In this document: piece by piece, positions 29,560 to 41,500 of the stretch
Numbering within the stretch: the first letter of the stretch is position 1
Layout of the letters: each line of letters opens with the position of its first letter
Assembly: GCF_003989745.1 (NCBI RefSeq)
Contig: NZ_RZGS01000003.1
Coordinates: 81,382 to 145,381, forward strand
Direction: 5' to 3'
DNA: 64,000 bases
From: Legionella septentrionalis
GTDB lineage: Bacteria; Pseudomonadota; Gammaproteobacteria; Legionellales; Legionellaceae
Program-made: the position numbers and the translations under genes
The notes under the pieces: generated by a model
Seen by the model: only the letters and a program-made list of their open reading frames with translations
What the model was told of the DNA's origin: nothing
Databases searched by the model: none

Positions 29560-30918
29560 ATGCAAACATCTCCGCAAAATATCAACATTCAGCAGGTTAA
29601 GTCAACCGAGGAATTAAGAAAAATCATGCAGGAAGTTTTGGCATGTGCCCATGAGCAAGGGGCTAGCGATGCTTCCGTCACCGTGAATCGCGATCAAGGT
29701 TTTTCAGTCAATGTTCGCATGGGAGAAGTGGAAACAGTCGAGTTTAGCGAAGATAAAGAGATGAGCGTCACGGTGTATTTTGATAAGCGCAAAGGACATG
29801 CCAGCAGTACGGATACATCTTCTGCAGCAATCAGAGCCATGGTGGCTGCAGCTTGCGATATCGCACGGGTAAGTGCGGCCGATCCTTGTTTTGGTTTGGC
29901 AGATGCCGATTTGATTAACAACTGTTATCCCGAGCTTGACCTTTGTCACCCTTGGGATATTACTCCTCCTAAAGCCATTGAAATGGCGCTTGCATGTGAA
30001 CGCCACGCCCTGGCGCAAGACAAAAGGATCGTTAATACCGACGGTGTTAGCCTTTCCAGCTATAATTTTACCCATGGTTATGCAGACACGCATGATGCGG
30101 GTGGGGTGCTCTACGGAACCAGGCATAGCATGAGTTGTTCCCTGATTGCACAAGAAGGCGATGCCATGCAACGGGATTATGATTATACCACAGCACGCCA
30201 TTTTAAAGATTTATTAGCTTTGGATCTGCTTGCAGAAAGAGCGGCAGAGCGTACCATTAGCCGCTTAAACGCAAGAAAAATCAACACACAAAAAGTTCCT
30301 GTTTTGTTTTCCTCCCGTTTGTCCGGAGGATTATTTTCCGCATTTGTGAGTGCGATAAGCGGTTCCAATCTTTATCGAAAAAATTCTTTCTTGCTGGATA
30401 GCCTGGGAGAACAAATTTTCCCGGAATACGTGCAAATTTATGAACAACCTCATCTGTTAAGGGCTTTGGGGAGTGCTCCCTTTGATGGAGAAGGCGTGCC
30501 CACTCGCAATAATGTTTTTGTAAAAGACGGGAAGCTTTGCCAGTATGTTTTAGGAAGTTATTCAGCGCGTAAGTTAGGATTAAAGACAACCGCCAATAGC
30601 GGTGGGGTATTTAATTTAACGATTGATCCAACCCATGGCGGCTTCCAGGAACTTTTACAATTGCTTGGCACGGGGCTTTTGGTGACGGAGTTGATGGGAC
30701 ACGGCATTAATATCTTGACTGGAGATTATTCGCGCGGGGCTGCGGGTTTTTGGGTGGAAAATGGCGAGATTCAATACCCGGTGGAAGAAATTACCATCGC
30801 AGGCAATTTAAAGAATATGTTCCGTAACATGGTGGCGGTAGGCGATGATCTGAACCCAAATAGTGCGACACGTTGCGGTTCAGTTTTGATTGAGCAAATG
30901 ACAGTAGCCGGTAACTAG
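29560..30918 (+). CDS. pmbA: Metalloprotease subunit PmbA/TldE
   Basis: A 452-aa PmbA/TldE protein, the non-catalytic partner of TldD in a protease that processes modified peptides (such as microcin B17) and degrades unfolded peptides. Typical stretches are VTVNRDQGFSVNVRMGEVETVE, FSSRLSGGLFSAFVSAISG, GEGVPTRNNVFVKDG, ELMGHGINILTGDYSRGAAGFWVENG and NPNSATRCGSVLIEQM. Length matches the family. tldD is not in the window. Confidence 0.95.
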   Translation: MQTSPQNINIQQVKSTEELRKIMQEVLACAHEQGASDASVTVNRDQGFSVNVRMGEVETVEFSEDKEMSVTVYFDKRKGHASSTDTSSAAIRAMVAAACDIARVSAADPCFGLADADLINNCYPELDLCHPWDITPPKAIEMALACERHALAQDKRIVNTDGVSLSSYNFTHGYADTHDAGGVLYGTRHSMSCSLIAQEGDAMQRDYDYTTARHFKDLLALDLLAERAAERTISRLNARKINTQKVPVLFSSRLSGGLFSAFVSAISGSNLYRKNSFLLDSLGEQIFPEYVQIYEQPHLLRALGSAPFDGEGVPTRNNVFVKDGKLCQYVLGSYSARKLGLKTTANSGGVFNLTIDPTHGGFQELLQLLGTGLLVTELMGHGINILTGDYSRGAAGFWVENGEIQYPVEEITIAGNLKNMFRNMVAVGDDLNPNSATRCGSVLIEQMTVAGN

Positions 30919-30919
30919 G

Positions 30920-30940
30920 TAGGGGGCGAAAGCCCCGCTA
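30920..30940 (+). terminator. GNRA-loop hairpin after pmbA
   Basis: GGGGC-GAAA-GCCCC, extended by TAG/CTA with one bulge, lies directly after the pmbA stop and before the convergent infA. Only a distant short T-run follows. Confidence 0.4.
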
Positions 30941-30943
30941 ACA

Positions 30944-31165
30944 TTAATTTTTATCGCGAAAAATGATACGGCCTTTGGTGAGGTCGTAGGGTGTTAACTC
31001 AACTTTTACCTTATCGCCGGTTAGGATGCGGATATAATTTTTGCGCATGCGACCGGAGATATGAGCAGTTATCACGTGGCCATTATCCAGTTCAACGCGA
31101 AACATGGTGTTGGGCAAAGTATCGACTACTGTGCCTTGCATTTCTATATGATCTTCTTTTGCCAT
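30944..31165 (-). CDS. infA: Translation initiation factor IF-1
   Basis: A 73-aa OB-fold protein, [20 protein letters not shown]..., ending [11 protein letters not shown]-1 binds the ribosomal A site during initiation. The open frame extends 16 residues upstream, but MAKED at 31165 is the conserved IF-1 start. It lies downstream of the YopT-like gene and aat on the same strand; infA near aat is common in proteobacteria. Confidence 0.97.
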   Translation of the reverse strand: MAKEDHIEMQGTVVDTLPNTMFRVELDNGHVITAHISGRMRKNYIRILTGDKVKVELTPYDLTKGRIIFRDKN

Positions 31166-31276
31166 AAATCTCTCTGGAATTAAAAACCCAAGCAGGGGAA
31201 AATGAAAGTACAAATAGTGCCCTAAAATAATAAAAATGGCAATGAGAGCCAGTAAGTTTCACGAGCTTAGGTGCGA

Positions 31277-32557
31277 TTAAATAATTTTATTTTGCAAAGC
31301 GGGTATATTTCCGCTTGCGGCTTGATAAATTGCCTGCAGCAAGGTTTCAGTCGTGCTGCGGCTTTTAAAACCGCTTTGAAAAAAATAAAACCCGGTACCC
31401 CGGTTTATAATTAAGCTATGTTCTTTATTTTCCAGGATCTCATGAATACGCGGCGCAATTTCCTGCGCGGATAAACCTTTTAATTCCTGCACCAAGTATT
31501 GGATCTCATTGGCCTTAATTTTCCCTTTTACATTACTTTTTTCAAGTTGGGGGGCATAGCGTTCCAAAGCGTTGATTGCTTGGGTCAAGGCTGTAGGCTG
31601 AGATACGGCTTCTGCCGGGGCACTTGCTGTTTCTGTCAGGGCACTTTGTGGCACTGCGGCAAAAATATCATGGTCGGCCTGATTGGTATATGGCAATCTA
31701 TAAACGGTAATAAAACTTATTTCCCCGGCATTTTTCCGTGCTTCCTGGAGTAAATGAGAGGCTAAAAAATTAACTGCATTTTCGCGGTTTATAAATTTGA
31801 CCAAACCATAATTATTATCATAATATTCAATGCCATTACCTACCATTCTTAGCGCGGTGGAATGGAAACCAACGGAATTGATTAGAAAATTAAAATTTAA
31901 CGTATGCTTATCATCCAACCCTTTTAATGCATTCCAGATTGCTTGACGCAATTGCATTTCTTTTGCCACCCAAAAATACCAGCCTACTCGTCTGAAAAGA
32001 ATATCGGCAAAAGTCCAGTTGGTTTTAAATGTATCGTAAAGTGTTTCGTCAGAAGCTACAGATAGCTGATTTAATGATCCTTGTGAAGCAAGTTTTCCAT
32101 AGCGGTGGGAGTGTCCCCAACAATAGCCCATAAAATCAGAACCTTTAAAAGGATCGCTCCCTTGGCTGAATGGAATAAAGTGAGTGGCATATTTTTCTGC
32201 CGATGCACTAAAGTGTGAATGTTGGAAAGAACAAGCAAGCGACTGCCGGTAGGCAGTTGTTTGTATGTCTTTCAATATATTTAAAATTTGCGTCAGGGTA
32301 GGATCGTCTTGTTGCTGCTCTTCTAATGTATTGATGAGGTTAATAATGCCTTTTTCGACTTTTTTCAGTTGCAATACATCGTATTCTTGCCGTAGTGCAA
32401 AAATTGATTGCATGGACTGGGTATTATCTTGCAGGAATTGCACGAAGGTTGGACTGTTGGCTTCTTTTTCCAGGTTTTCCAAGGCAATTTTTAATTGAGC
32501 CGCCAGTTCGCGATTACGAAGAGTTTTAAGTAGCTTATAGCAATCTGAATAATGCAT
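31277..32557 (-). CDS. Putative YopT-like (C58-type) cysteine protease, candidate effector
   Basis: A 426-aa soluble protein with no signal peptide. It carries a Cys-His-Asp arrangement like YopT/AvrPphB proteases: GYCWGHSHRYG with Cys146, GFHSTALRMVGNG with His232 and, 15 residues later, EYYDNNYGLVKF with Asp247. In C58 enzymes the pattern is G-x-C-x-G-x-S, a His-Ala region and a DPNxG loop. The N-terminal 100 residues are helical; a linker and a further helical domain follow residue 295. The gene is inserted between infA and aat. YopT cleaves prenylated Rho GTPases; the target here is unknown. Confidence 0.55.
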   Translation of the reverse strand: MHYSDCYKLLKTLRNRELAAQLKIALENLEKEANSPTFVQFLQDNTQSMQSIFALRQEYDVLQLKKVEKGIINLINTLEEQQQDDPTLTQILNILKDIQTTAYRQSLACSFQHSHFSASAEKYATHFIPFSQGSDPFKGSDFMGYCWGHSHRYGKLASQGSLNQLSVASDETLYDTFKTNWTFADILFRRVGWYFWVAKEMQLRQAIWNALKGLDDKHTLNFNFLINSVGFHSTALRMVGNGIEYYDNNYGLVKFINRENAVNFLASHLLQEARKNAGEISFITVYRLPYTNQADHDIFAAVPQSALTETASAPAEAVSQPTALTQAINALERYAPQLEKSNVKGKIKANEIQYLVQELKGLSAQEIAPRIHEILENKEHSLIINRGTGFYFFQSGFKSRSTTETLLQAIYQAASGNIPALQNKII

Positions 32558-32626
32558 TTAGGAGTATCAGGGGAAAATAATGTTTTATAATAACTCTTAT
32601 TGGTTTTTTTATCAACACAAAATATA

Positions 32627-33265
32627 TTAAGAATACAAAATTTTCTGTAACCATTGCAGAAACTCATGGCGGCATATTGTTTCAGCGCCAAGGCTTTGCA
32701 AATGTGCGGTGGGTAATTGACAGTCGATGATTTCAAACTTTAATTCTTGCAGAGTTTGACATAAAAAATACAAAGCCAGCTTCGAGGCATCGCGAACGTC
32801 ATGAAACATGGATTCGCCGAAAAAAATCCGGCCAAGGCTAATCCCGTATAAGCCTCCAACCAGCTTCCCGTCTAGCCATACCTCAAAAGAATGGGCAAAT
32901 CCCATTTCATAGAGCTTGGTATAAGCCGCGATCATTTCTGCGGTTATCCAGCTGCGATTTAAGCGTTTACCCGTGCTGGCGCAGGCCCGAATAACATCTG
33001 AAAATGCTGTATCAATCGTAAAACGAAAAGGTTTATTTAAGGTTTTCTTTAGGCTGCGTGTTAATTTAAATGCGTGCGGTTTTAAGATTAAACGCGGATC
33101 GGGTGACCACCATAAAATCGGGTCACCCGGATTAAACCAGGGAAATATTCCATGACGATAAGCTTCAAGGATACGTTTGGGGGATAAATCACCGCCGATG
33201 GCGACTAATCCTTCGGCATCAGCGGTTTCCGGATTTGGGAAACTGTAATCGTCTGCGGTTAAAAT
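32627..33265 (-). CDS. aat: Leucyl/phenylalanyl-tRNA-protein transferase with apparent ATT start
   Basis: A 212-aa Aat, the N-end-rule enzyme that adds Leu or Phe to N-terminal Lys or Arg. The frame gives FPNPETADAEGLVAIGGDLS, GIFPWFNPGDPILWWSPDPR, STGKRLNRSWIT, HSFEVWLDGKLVGGLYG and FFGESMFHDVRDASK, all hallmarks. Between the upstream in-frame stop (33287-33289) and the Met at 32935 there is no ATG, GTG, TTG or CTG. An ATT at 33265 (ATT TTA ACC GCA) falls just where Aat proteins begin and is the best start. Without it the gene would look like a 102-aa fragment. trxB lies upstream with the frames nearly touching. Confidence 0.85.
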   Translation of the reverse strand: MLTADDYSFPNPETADAEGLVAIGGDLSPKRILEAYRHGIFPWFNPGDPILWWSPDPRLILKPHAFKLTRSLKKTLNKPFRFTIDTAFSDVIRACASTGKRLNRSWITAEMIAAYTKLYEMGFAHSFEVWLDGKLVGGLYGISLGRIFFGESMFHDVRDASKLALYFLCQTLQELKFEIIDCQLPTAHLQSLGAETICRHEFLQWLQKILYS

Positions 33266-33281
33266 GGTGGGTTTTATCGCT

Positions 33282-34247
<966 letters not shown>

Positions 34248-34306
34248 TTATAAATTTAATGTTAAGATGTGGATAGTATGATAAAACCTGATGCTTTAAA
34301 ATACCT

Positions 34307-36664
34307 ATGACAAAACAGCGCAAGGGCGAATTGGTAAGCGGCCCTAAAACAGCTTTGCCTCAATTTTTTACAAAACGCGTTTGTGAAGGCGGCTTTATCT
34401 TAATGCTTACTGCCGCCTTATTTATTTTATTATCCTTAGTCACCTACAGTTCTTATGATCCCGGCTGGTTTCATCCTGCTTCCGATTCAATCAATATAGC
34501 GAATGCGGGCGGAACCGTCGGTGCATATTTTGCCGACGCACTTTATGCAAGTTTAGGCTATGTTGCTTATTTATTGCCTGGTTGCTTTGTTTACATAGCT
34601 TGGATGATATTAAAAGATCACCGGGTTTTACAAACAATCAGCAAGCCAGTCCTTGTACTGCGTCTGGCGGGTTTGTTCTTCCTGCTTGGCAGTGCGTGCG
34701 GTTTGCTGGCGTTGGAATTGTCGCCGGAAAAGCAAATGCTGCACAGGCCTGGCGGTTTTGTAGGGCATGTGATTGCGTTTGCTTTAAGCCATACCCTCAA
34801 TGTGCAAGGTGCCACCTTACTGCTGTTTGCCATGTTATTGGTAGGGGTCACCTGGCTTACTGGACTTTCCTGGCTGCATGTAACCGAAATTATCGGTTAT
34901 TATACCCTAATTGCCTTGCATTGGCTAAAATTTGCACTAAAGCATGGTATCCGTTTCGCGCAAATCCTGATGGCTCGCTTAAAGGCGCATGCGTTTAAGG
35001 AAATGCTGCGAGCAAAAGAAGCGACTCAACCCACCACCCTTAAAGTCAAAAAAGAAAAGGAAAAAGAAAAAGCAGAAAAAACATCCCCAAAAATCAGTTT
35101 GTTTGCCGAAAAACCTCAGCCACCCAAACCAATGAGGGAAACACCGGCTTTCACCAAAATAGAAGTCACAGGCAGCTTACCTTCCTTGGAATTGTTGAAT
35201 AAAGGAGAAGTAGGTGAGCCGATGCGAGGCTACACGCATCAAGAGCTTGAAACCCTATCGCGGGATGTGGAACAGCATTTACTGGATTTCGGCATCCAGG
35301 CGGATGTGGTGGCGGTACATCCAGGCCCCGTCATTACCCGTTTTGAATTGCAATTGGCTGCAGGAGTAAAAGTCAGCAAACTGACGGCTTTGTCTAAAGA
35401 TTTGGCGCGTTCTTTGTCTGTAACCAGCGTGCGCGTGGTTGAAATTATTCCGGGTAAAACCGTTGTCGGTATTGAATTGCCAAATCTAAACCGGGCGACC
35501 GTAGGTCTGTCAGAGGTTCTTTCGGCTGAAGTCTATCAGAAGGCACATTCTCCACTTACCCTGGCTTTGGGGGTGGACATAGCAGGCCATCCCATGGTGG
35601 TCGATCTGGCTAAGATGCCGCACCTATTAGTTGCAGGAACCACAGGGTCTGGTAAATCTGTAGGCATCAACGCCATGATTCTAAGTTTATTATTTAAAGC
35701 GACTCCGGAGCAGGTACGCCTGATCATGGTGGATCCCAAAATGCTGGAATTGTCCGTATACGATGGCATTCCTCATTTGTTGACTCCTGTGGTCACCGAC
35801 ATGAAAGAAGCGGCCAGTGCCTTGCGTTGGTGTGTGGCTGAAATGGAGAGGCGCTACCGTTTAATGGCTGCGTTTGGAGTGCGCAATCTCGCGGGTTTTA
35901 ACAGTAAACTGGCAGAAGCGGCTGCACGCGGTGAACCTTTGACAGATCCCTTGTGGAAACCGGTTGATTCCATGGATGAGCAAGCTCCCACTCTGGAATC
36001 TCTACCCTATGTAGTGGTTATTATTGATGAGCTGGCCGACATGATGATGGTCGTTGGCAAAAAGGTAGAGCAATTGATTGCACGCATTGCCCAGAAAGCG
36101 CGTGCTGCCGGAATTCATTTAATTCTGGCAACGCAACGACCCTCGGTGGACGTCTTAACTGGCTTGATAAAATCCAATATCCCTACCCGGATTTCATTCC
36201 AGGTTTCTTCAAAAATTGATTCGCGCACCATTCTTGATCAACAGGGCGCAGAACAACTCCTTGGCTATGGAGATATGCTATTCTTAGCTCCAGGTACCGG
36301 TGCACCGCTGCGAGTGCATGGTGCTTTTGTGGATGATACCGAGGTGCACCGCGTGGCTGACGATTGGCGGGCACGAGGTACACCAAGCTATATTGAAGAA
36401 ATCACGCAAAACACCGGCGATGGATTTGATGGTGGCTTTGGTGAAGAAGGGCAGGCGACTGAGGAAGCCGATCCCCTTTATGATCAGGCAGTTGAATTTG
36501 TGATCCAAACCCGTAAGGCAAGTATCTCGGCCGTACAGCGCCGTTTTAAAATTGGATATAACCGCGCGGCACGTTTAGTTGAAGAAATGGAGCGCACAGG
36601 AATCGTGGGACCATTGGACGGTGGTTTTCGTGATGTATTGGTAGCCGGAGTCAGTGAAGATTAA
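34307..36664 (+). CDS. ftsK: DNA translocase FtsK
   Basis: A 785-aa septal DNA pump that clears chromosome dimers at division. Four membrane helices fill residues 25-200, then a short basic linker rich in Lys/Glu, the RecA-like motor with Walker [13 protein letters not shown] and Walker [14 protein letters not shown], and a C-terminal gamma winged helix ([32 protein letters not shown]) that reads KOPS sites. It is shorter than the 1329-aa E. coli protein because of the short linker. lolA and rarA follow as in many gammaproteobacteria. Confidence 0.96.
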   Translation: MTKQRKGELVSGPKTALPQFFTKRVCEGGFILMLTAALFILLSLVTYSSYDPGWFHPASDSINIANAGGTVGAYFADALYASLGYVAYLLPGCFVYIAWMILKDHRVLQTISKPVLVLRLAGLFFLLGSACGLLALELSPEKQMLHRPGGFVGHVIAFALSHTLNVQGATLLLFAMLLVGVTWLTGLSWLHVTEIIGYYTLIALHWLKFALKHGIRFAQILMARLKAHAFKEMLRAKEATQPTTLKVKKEKEKEKAEKTSPKISLFAEKPQPPKPMRETPAFTKIEVTGSLPSLELLNKGEVGEPMRGYTHQELETLSRDVEQHLLDFGIQADVVAVHPGPVITRFELQLAAGVKVSKLTALSKDLARSLSVTSVRVVEIIPGKTVVGIELPNLNRATVGLSEVLSAEVYQKAHSPLTLALGVDIAGHPMVVDLAKMPHLLVAGTTGSGKSVGINAMILSLLFKATPEQVRLIMVDPKMLELSVYDGIPHLLTPVVTDMKEAASALRWCVAEMERRYRLMAAFGVRNLAGFNSKLAEAAARGEPLTDPLWKPVDSMDEQAPTLESLPYVVVIIDELADMMMVVGKKVEQLIARIAQKARAAGIHLILATQRPSVDVLTGLIKSNIPTRISFQVSSKIDSRTILDQQGAEQLLGYGDMLFLAPGTGAPLRVHGAFVDDTEVHRVADDWRARGTPSYIEEITQNTGDGFDGGFGEEGQATEEADPLYDQAVEFVIQTRKASISAVQRRFKIGYNRAARLVEEMERTGIVGPLDGGFRDVLVAGVSED

Positions 36665-36688
36665 GCTAATTTTCCAGAAGGAACAAAA

Positions 36689-37297
36689 ATGAAAAAAATC
36701 ACAGTGTTGGTATTATTTTTCTGGTCGCAACTGGGATTTTGTGAAGATGCAGCCGCTATTTTACAAACCAAATTAAATGCCATTCGTACAATGAGTGCTT
36801 CCTTCAAGCAAGTCATTAAAGCAAAAAAAAGACAGCTTTCCCATTCTTCAGGTACCATGGCTTTGGCCCGCCCAGGCCGTTTTCGCTGGCAAACCAAAGA
36901 TCCCATGCCGCAATTGGTGGTTGCAGATGGTAAGCGTTTATGGATATATGATGAAGATTTGGAACAAGTCACGGTGAAAAAGCAGGACAAGGGGTTAGGT
37001 GGTACAGCCGCTTTATTCTTAAGCGGCTATGATGACACCGTGAGCCGTGATTTTACCGTCACGCAAAGCACAAAAGGGAAAAAAGAATATTTTGATTTGC
37101 AGGCTAAATCCGGTAAAGCAAATTTCCAAAGAGTAAAATTAGTTTTTGAAGGCGCTACGTTAAGTGCCATGGAATTATTTGATCAATTGGGACAACATAC
37201 CCATGTGCAGTTAAGTAATATTAAAATTAACCCTTCACTTGGAAGCACCGTGTTTAAATTTAAAATACCCAAAGGTGTGGATGTGGTAGAACAATGA
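36689..37297 (+). CDS. lolA: Outer-membrane lipoprotein carrier protein
   Basis: A 202-aa periplasmic chaperone that carries lipoproteins from LolCDE to LolB. A signal peptide (KKITVLVLFFWSQLGFC) precedes the LolA fold: MSASFKQVIKAKKRQ, SSGTMALARPGRFRWQTKDPMPQLVVADGKRLWIYDEDLEQVTV. It is coupled to rarA by an ATGA overlap. Confidence 0.92.
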   Translation: MKKITVLVLFFWSQLGFCEDAAAILQTKLNAIRTMSASFKQVIKAKKRQLSHSSGTMALARPGRFRWQTKDPMPQLVVADGKRLWIYDEDLEQVTVKKQDKGLGGTAALFLSGYDDTVSRDFTVTQSTKGKKEYFDLQAKSGKANFQRVKLVFEGATLSAMELFDQLGQHTHVQLSNIKINPSLGSTVFKFKIPKGVDVVEQ

Positions 37298-38580
37298 CCC
37301 ACTCCAAAACTTCACCGCTTGCCGAAACGCTGCGTCCTGCAGCCATTGATGAGGTTGTAGGGCAAACTCATTTGTTAGGGGCAGGGAAGCCTTTGCGCCT
37401 GGCTTTTGAGTCAGGAAAACTTCACTCAATGATATTGTGGGGGCCGCCCGGGGTTGGAAAAACCACTTTGGCGCGTTTAATGGCTACGCATTTTGACTGC
37501 GAATGGATTGCTTTATCGGCTGTGTTTTCGGGAGTGAAGGACATTCGTGCTGCAGTCGAGGCTGCCAAGAATTATCAGGCAAAAAACCGTCACACCATTT
37601 TGTTTATTGATGAAATTCATCGGTTCAATAAAGCCCAACAAGATGCGTTGCTACCCTATACGGAAGCAGGTTTATTTACTTTTATTGGGGCGACAACGGA
37701 AAATCCATCGTTTGAAGTAAATTCTGCTTTGTTATCACGTGCCCAAGTCTACGTGCTGAAATCATTGACGGATGAAGAATTGGGCGAGTTATTTGTACGA
37801 GCGCATCAAAAGGCGCTTTCTCACCTGAATTTTGACCAACAAGCGCAAGAAACTTTAATTGCCTATGCAGATGGTGATGCACGCCGCTTATTAAATTTGT
37901 TGGAACAAATCAACACGGCAGCAGTTACATTGGCTGTCACAGACATTGATAAAGAATTTATACAAAATTCTTTAATGCTAAGTGGGCGGCGCTTCGATAA
38001 AGGCGGAGATAATTTTTACGATCAAATCTCAGCGTTGCACAAATCCGTGCGCGGCTCAGATCCGGATGCAGCCTTATACTGGCTATGCAGGATGTTGGAT
38101 GGGGGTGTGGATGCCAGATATTTAGCGCGCCGGATCATTCGCATGGCTTGGGAAGATATTGGGCTTGCTGACCCAAGGGCAATGCAATTGGCTAATGATG
38201 CAGCGGCTACTTATGAGCGTCTGGGCTCCCCGGAAGGGGAGCTTGCCCTGGCGCAAGCTGTCATTTATCTAGCAGTTGCAGCTAAAAGCAACGCTGGCTA
38301 CAAGGCGTTTCAGGAAGCTTCTGCTTTTGTAAAAACTGATAAATCAAGAGAAGTTCCTGCTCATTTACGTAATGCTCCCACTTATTTAATGAAAAAATTA
38401 GGGCACGGTAAAACTTATCGTTATGCTCATGATGAGCCGCATGGTTATGCGGCCGGCGTTAATTATTTCCCTGAGGGCATGGATAAACCGGATTGGTACC
38501 AGCCGGTGGATAGGGGGCTTGAGAGCAAGATTGCTGAAAAACTGGATTTTTTACGGAAACTTGATGAGCAGGCTCAATAA
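37294..38580 (+). CDS. rarA: Replication-associated recombination protein RarA (MgsA)
   Basis: A 428-aa AAA+ ATPase related to clamp loaders that acts at stalled forks. Walker A GPPGVGKTTLARLMA, Walker B and sensor FIDEIHRFNKAQQDALLPYTEAG, GATTENPSFEVNSALLSRA with the Arg finger, and the C-terminal tetramerisation part HKSVRGSDPDAALYWLCRMLDGG and KLGHGKTYRYAHDEPHGYAAG. It overlaps lolA by 4 bp and yhdP by 17 bp. Confidence 0.95.
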   Translation: MTHSKTSPLAETLRPAAIDEVVGQTHLLGAGKPLRLAFESGKLHSMILWGPPGVGKTTLARLMATHFDCEWIALSAVFSGVKDIRAAVEAAKNYQAKNRHTILFIDEIHRFNKAQQDALLPYTEAGLFTFIGATTENPSFEVNSALLSRAQVYVLKSLTDEELGELFVRAHQKALSHLNFDQQAQETLIAYADGDARRLLNLLEQINTAAVTLAVTDIDKEFIQNSLMLSGRRFDKGGDNFYDQISALHKSVRGSDPDAALYWLCRMLDGGVDARYLARRIIRMAWEDIGLADPRAMQLANDAAATYERLGSPEGELALAQAVIYLAVAAKSNAGYKAFQEASAFVKTDKSREVPAHLRNAPTYLMKKLGHGKTYRYAHDEPHGYAAGVNYFPEGMDKPDWYQPVDRGLESKIAEKLDFLRKLDEQAQ

Positions 38581-41500
38581 GAAATTAACCCATTTTTTAA
38601 AAAAAGGCTGGATAGTACTGGCTATCCTAGTAATTGCCTTGGCTATTTTATTCAGTGTATTTCGTGCGCTTACCCCTTGGGCGACTCAATATAAAAGTGA
38701 AATTGAAACCCATCTTTCCACCCTGGTTGGCCAACCGGTTAAAATACAGAGCGTGGAAACCAGTTGGTACTGGTTTAAGCCTGTACTTAAACTCAATGAA
38801 GTCAGCGTTTCAGACGCACAAGATCACGTGCTTAAATTAAACAAGCTATTGGTGGGGATTAATCTTTTTGGTTCCTTGTGGCATCGGCAAATTCAGCCCG
38901 GCATACTTTATATTGACGATGTGCATTTATCCTTGCGCCAAGTGGATACGCGCTGGCAGATAGATGGATTAAGTAATGATCAAGAATTGACGTTTGATCT
39001 CGCAACCTACAGGCCAATCCTGAATTGGCTATTGGCACAGCAAAAAATTATTTTAAGAAATATTTCCGCTACCTTGCATTTGGCTAATGGCACGACCATT
39101 CCTCTTGATTCTCTAAACTTAACGGTTGCAAATCATTCAGGGCGTTATCGTTTTAAAGGCGCGCTTAAGTTGGCGCAAGCCATACCAACCCGTCTTGCTC
39201 TTTTAGCCGATCTTTACATTGATCCATTTAATTTGGAGAAAACACGAGGTGAAGCCTACGTTGCTTTAATGGATATTCTGCCTGCGCAGTGGCAAGAGTT
39301 TTTACCAGCATCGAGTTATGTCTTGCAAAGCGGGCAGGGTAACATAGAATTGTGGCTGGATATTGCGCAGAGTCGCATCAGTAACTTACAAGCCCTCACC
39401 CAGCTCGATCATATCGCCTGGAGCCAATATGGCCGGGCAAAAAGCTATTTTATTCCTTACCTTAAGGCAAATTTGGCTTGGAATCCTACCAAAGCAGGGT
39501 GGCAGCTAAGCGGCGATCAAATCAGACTGAAAATGGCAGGAATCAGGTGGCCGGAAAACAAAATCTTAGTAGAATACGATGCAACGCAGAATGCTCATTT
39601 GCTGTATGTAAAGAATTTATTGCTGGCACCTCTTTTGGCTGCAGACTTCGATTGGCCAGAAGTTTTATCACCTGTCATAGCCCTGCATCCCTATGGTGAA
39701 TTGTATAACACGCAGTTGCTTTTGAAAGATGGGCAACCCAATTACCTTATTACCCGATTTTTTAATTTAGGTTGGCATGGTAATGAAGACATCCCAGCCG
39801 TCAACCGCTTATCTGGCGTCATGCAATGGCAGCCTGAAGAAGGACACTTGGAGTTGGATGCTGAAGACACCATCGTTAAGCCCTACAATCTCCCGCCTGT
39901 TTCCTTCAAAGAAATAAATGGCGCCATCGATTGGAAAGAATTGAGCCATGGCTTACGCCTTAGTGTGGACCGCCTGGTGATCACACGCCCTGATTTGATT
40001 TTAAGCGCCCGCGGCATTTGGGATAATCCCTTATCTCCAGATGGATATTTGGCCTTATCTGCAGAGTATTCTGCTGAGCAGGCACAAAAATGGCTGCTCT
40101 ATCTCCCCCGACGCGGTTTAAAGCCGAAATTGCATGCCTGGCTTAAGGAAAATATAAAATACATTGATAAAGCCAGCGGTCGATTGAGGCTGGATGGGCG
40201 GGTTAAGGATTTTCCTTACGATAAACAGCCCGGGGAGTTTTTTATCAATAATCATTTGACGGGAATGCAGCTATTATTTACCGACAAATGGCCATTAACT
40301 ACCGAAGTCGATGCTTATTTACGTTTCGAGAAAAGAACGTTGGCAGCCGATGTATTGCAGGCGAACTTGCATGGTGTAGCAGTTGATAATGTTAATCTGC
40401 GCATCGATGAATTAGGTTCTGATCACGAAACGTTGCTCATCCATGGCAATACTAAGGCTGAAGGCGAGCAAGTGATGTCTTACGTATTGATTTCGCCGCT
40501 GCGGGAGCGATTGGCTAAGTTAAAAATGCTCAGCATCACCGGGATATTAGGGGTGGATTTACGCCTGGAGATACCTCTTTACCCGGAAAATGATGAAGTA
40601 TTGGCGAAAGGAATGCTTACGTTTGCGGATAATGCTGCCATCCTCCATCATGCTTTGCGCGACATAGAATTTAACAACATCACTGGCAATTTAATGTTTG
40701 ACGAGCATGGGGTCAGCAACAGTGCGTTGCAGGCAGTTTTGCTAGGCGACCCCATCACCATGCACATTCAATCCGTGCGCGGCCTTAAGCCATATACGGA
40801 AGTACGGATGGCGGGAAAAACCACCATTGATTTGCTGAAAAATAAATTAAATCTACCGATATTTTCCTTACTGCACGGTAATCTTGAAATTGAAAGTGCT
40901 TTGACCATAACGGATGATCCCAATGATTTGGATCATGTTCAAATTAAAACGCCTTTGCAGGGCGTCGCGATTGACTTGCCGGAACCTCTCGGAAAAACTT
41001 CAGCGGATGTTGCTCCGCTGCTTATTGATGTGGATTTTAATCCAGCCAAAGCGTTGAGGGTGTGCGTTAATTACGATAATCGTCTAAGCGCTGACTTATG
41101 GTTTTCCAAAGCTAAGAATAGTTTTGTTCTGGATAAAGGCGCTATCCACCTCGGTCGTGGGAAAGCAGCCGAGGCTAAAGAAAAAGGGGTTGCTGTAACC
41201 GGGGCCTTGCCATCATTTAAATTAGCGCCTTGGCAAGACGTATTAAGAAAATTGCCCGCAGAAGATGGTTCTTTGTCCATGCGCGGCAAGATACGGCTCG
41301 TGCAATTAAATATAGGCTCATTAAAATTGCTGGATCATGAATATCGCAATCTGGCCATTAATGCTCGAAAGACTGCCCCGCAAGAATGGGCAATTCATCT
41401 TAATCAGCAAGATCTTATCGCCACACTGGACTACAAACCGCAAGAAAATCTGCTAACCGGCCATTTTCAGCATCTATATTTGGATAAATCTTTATTCGCT

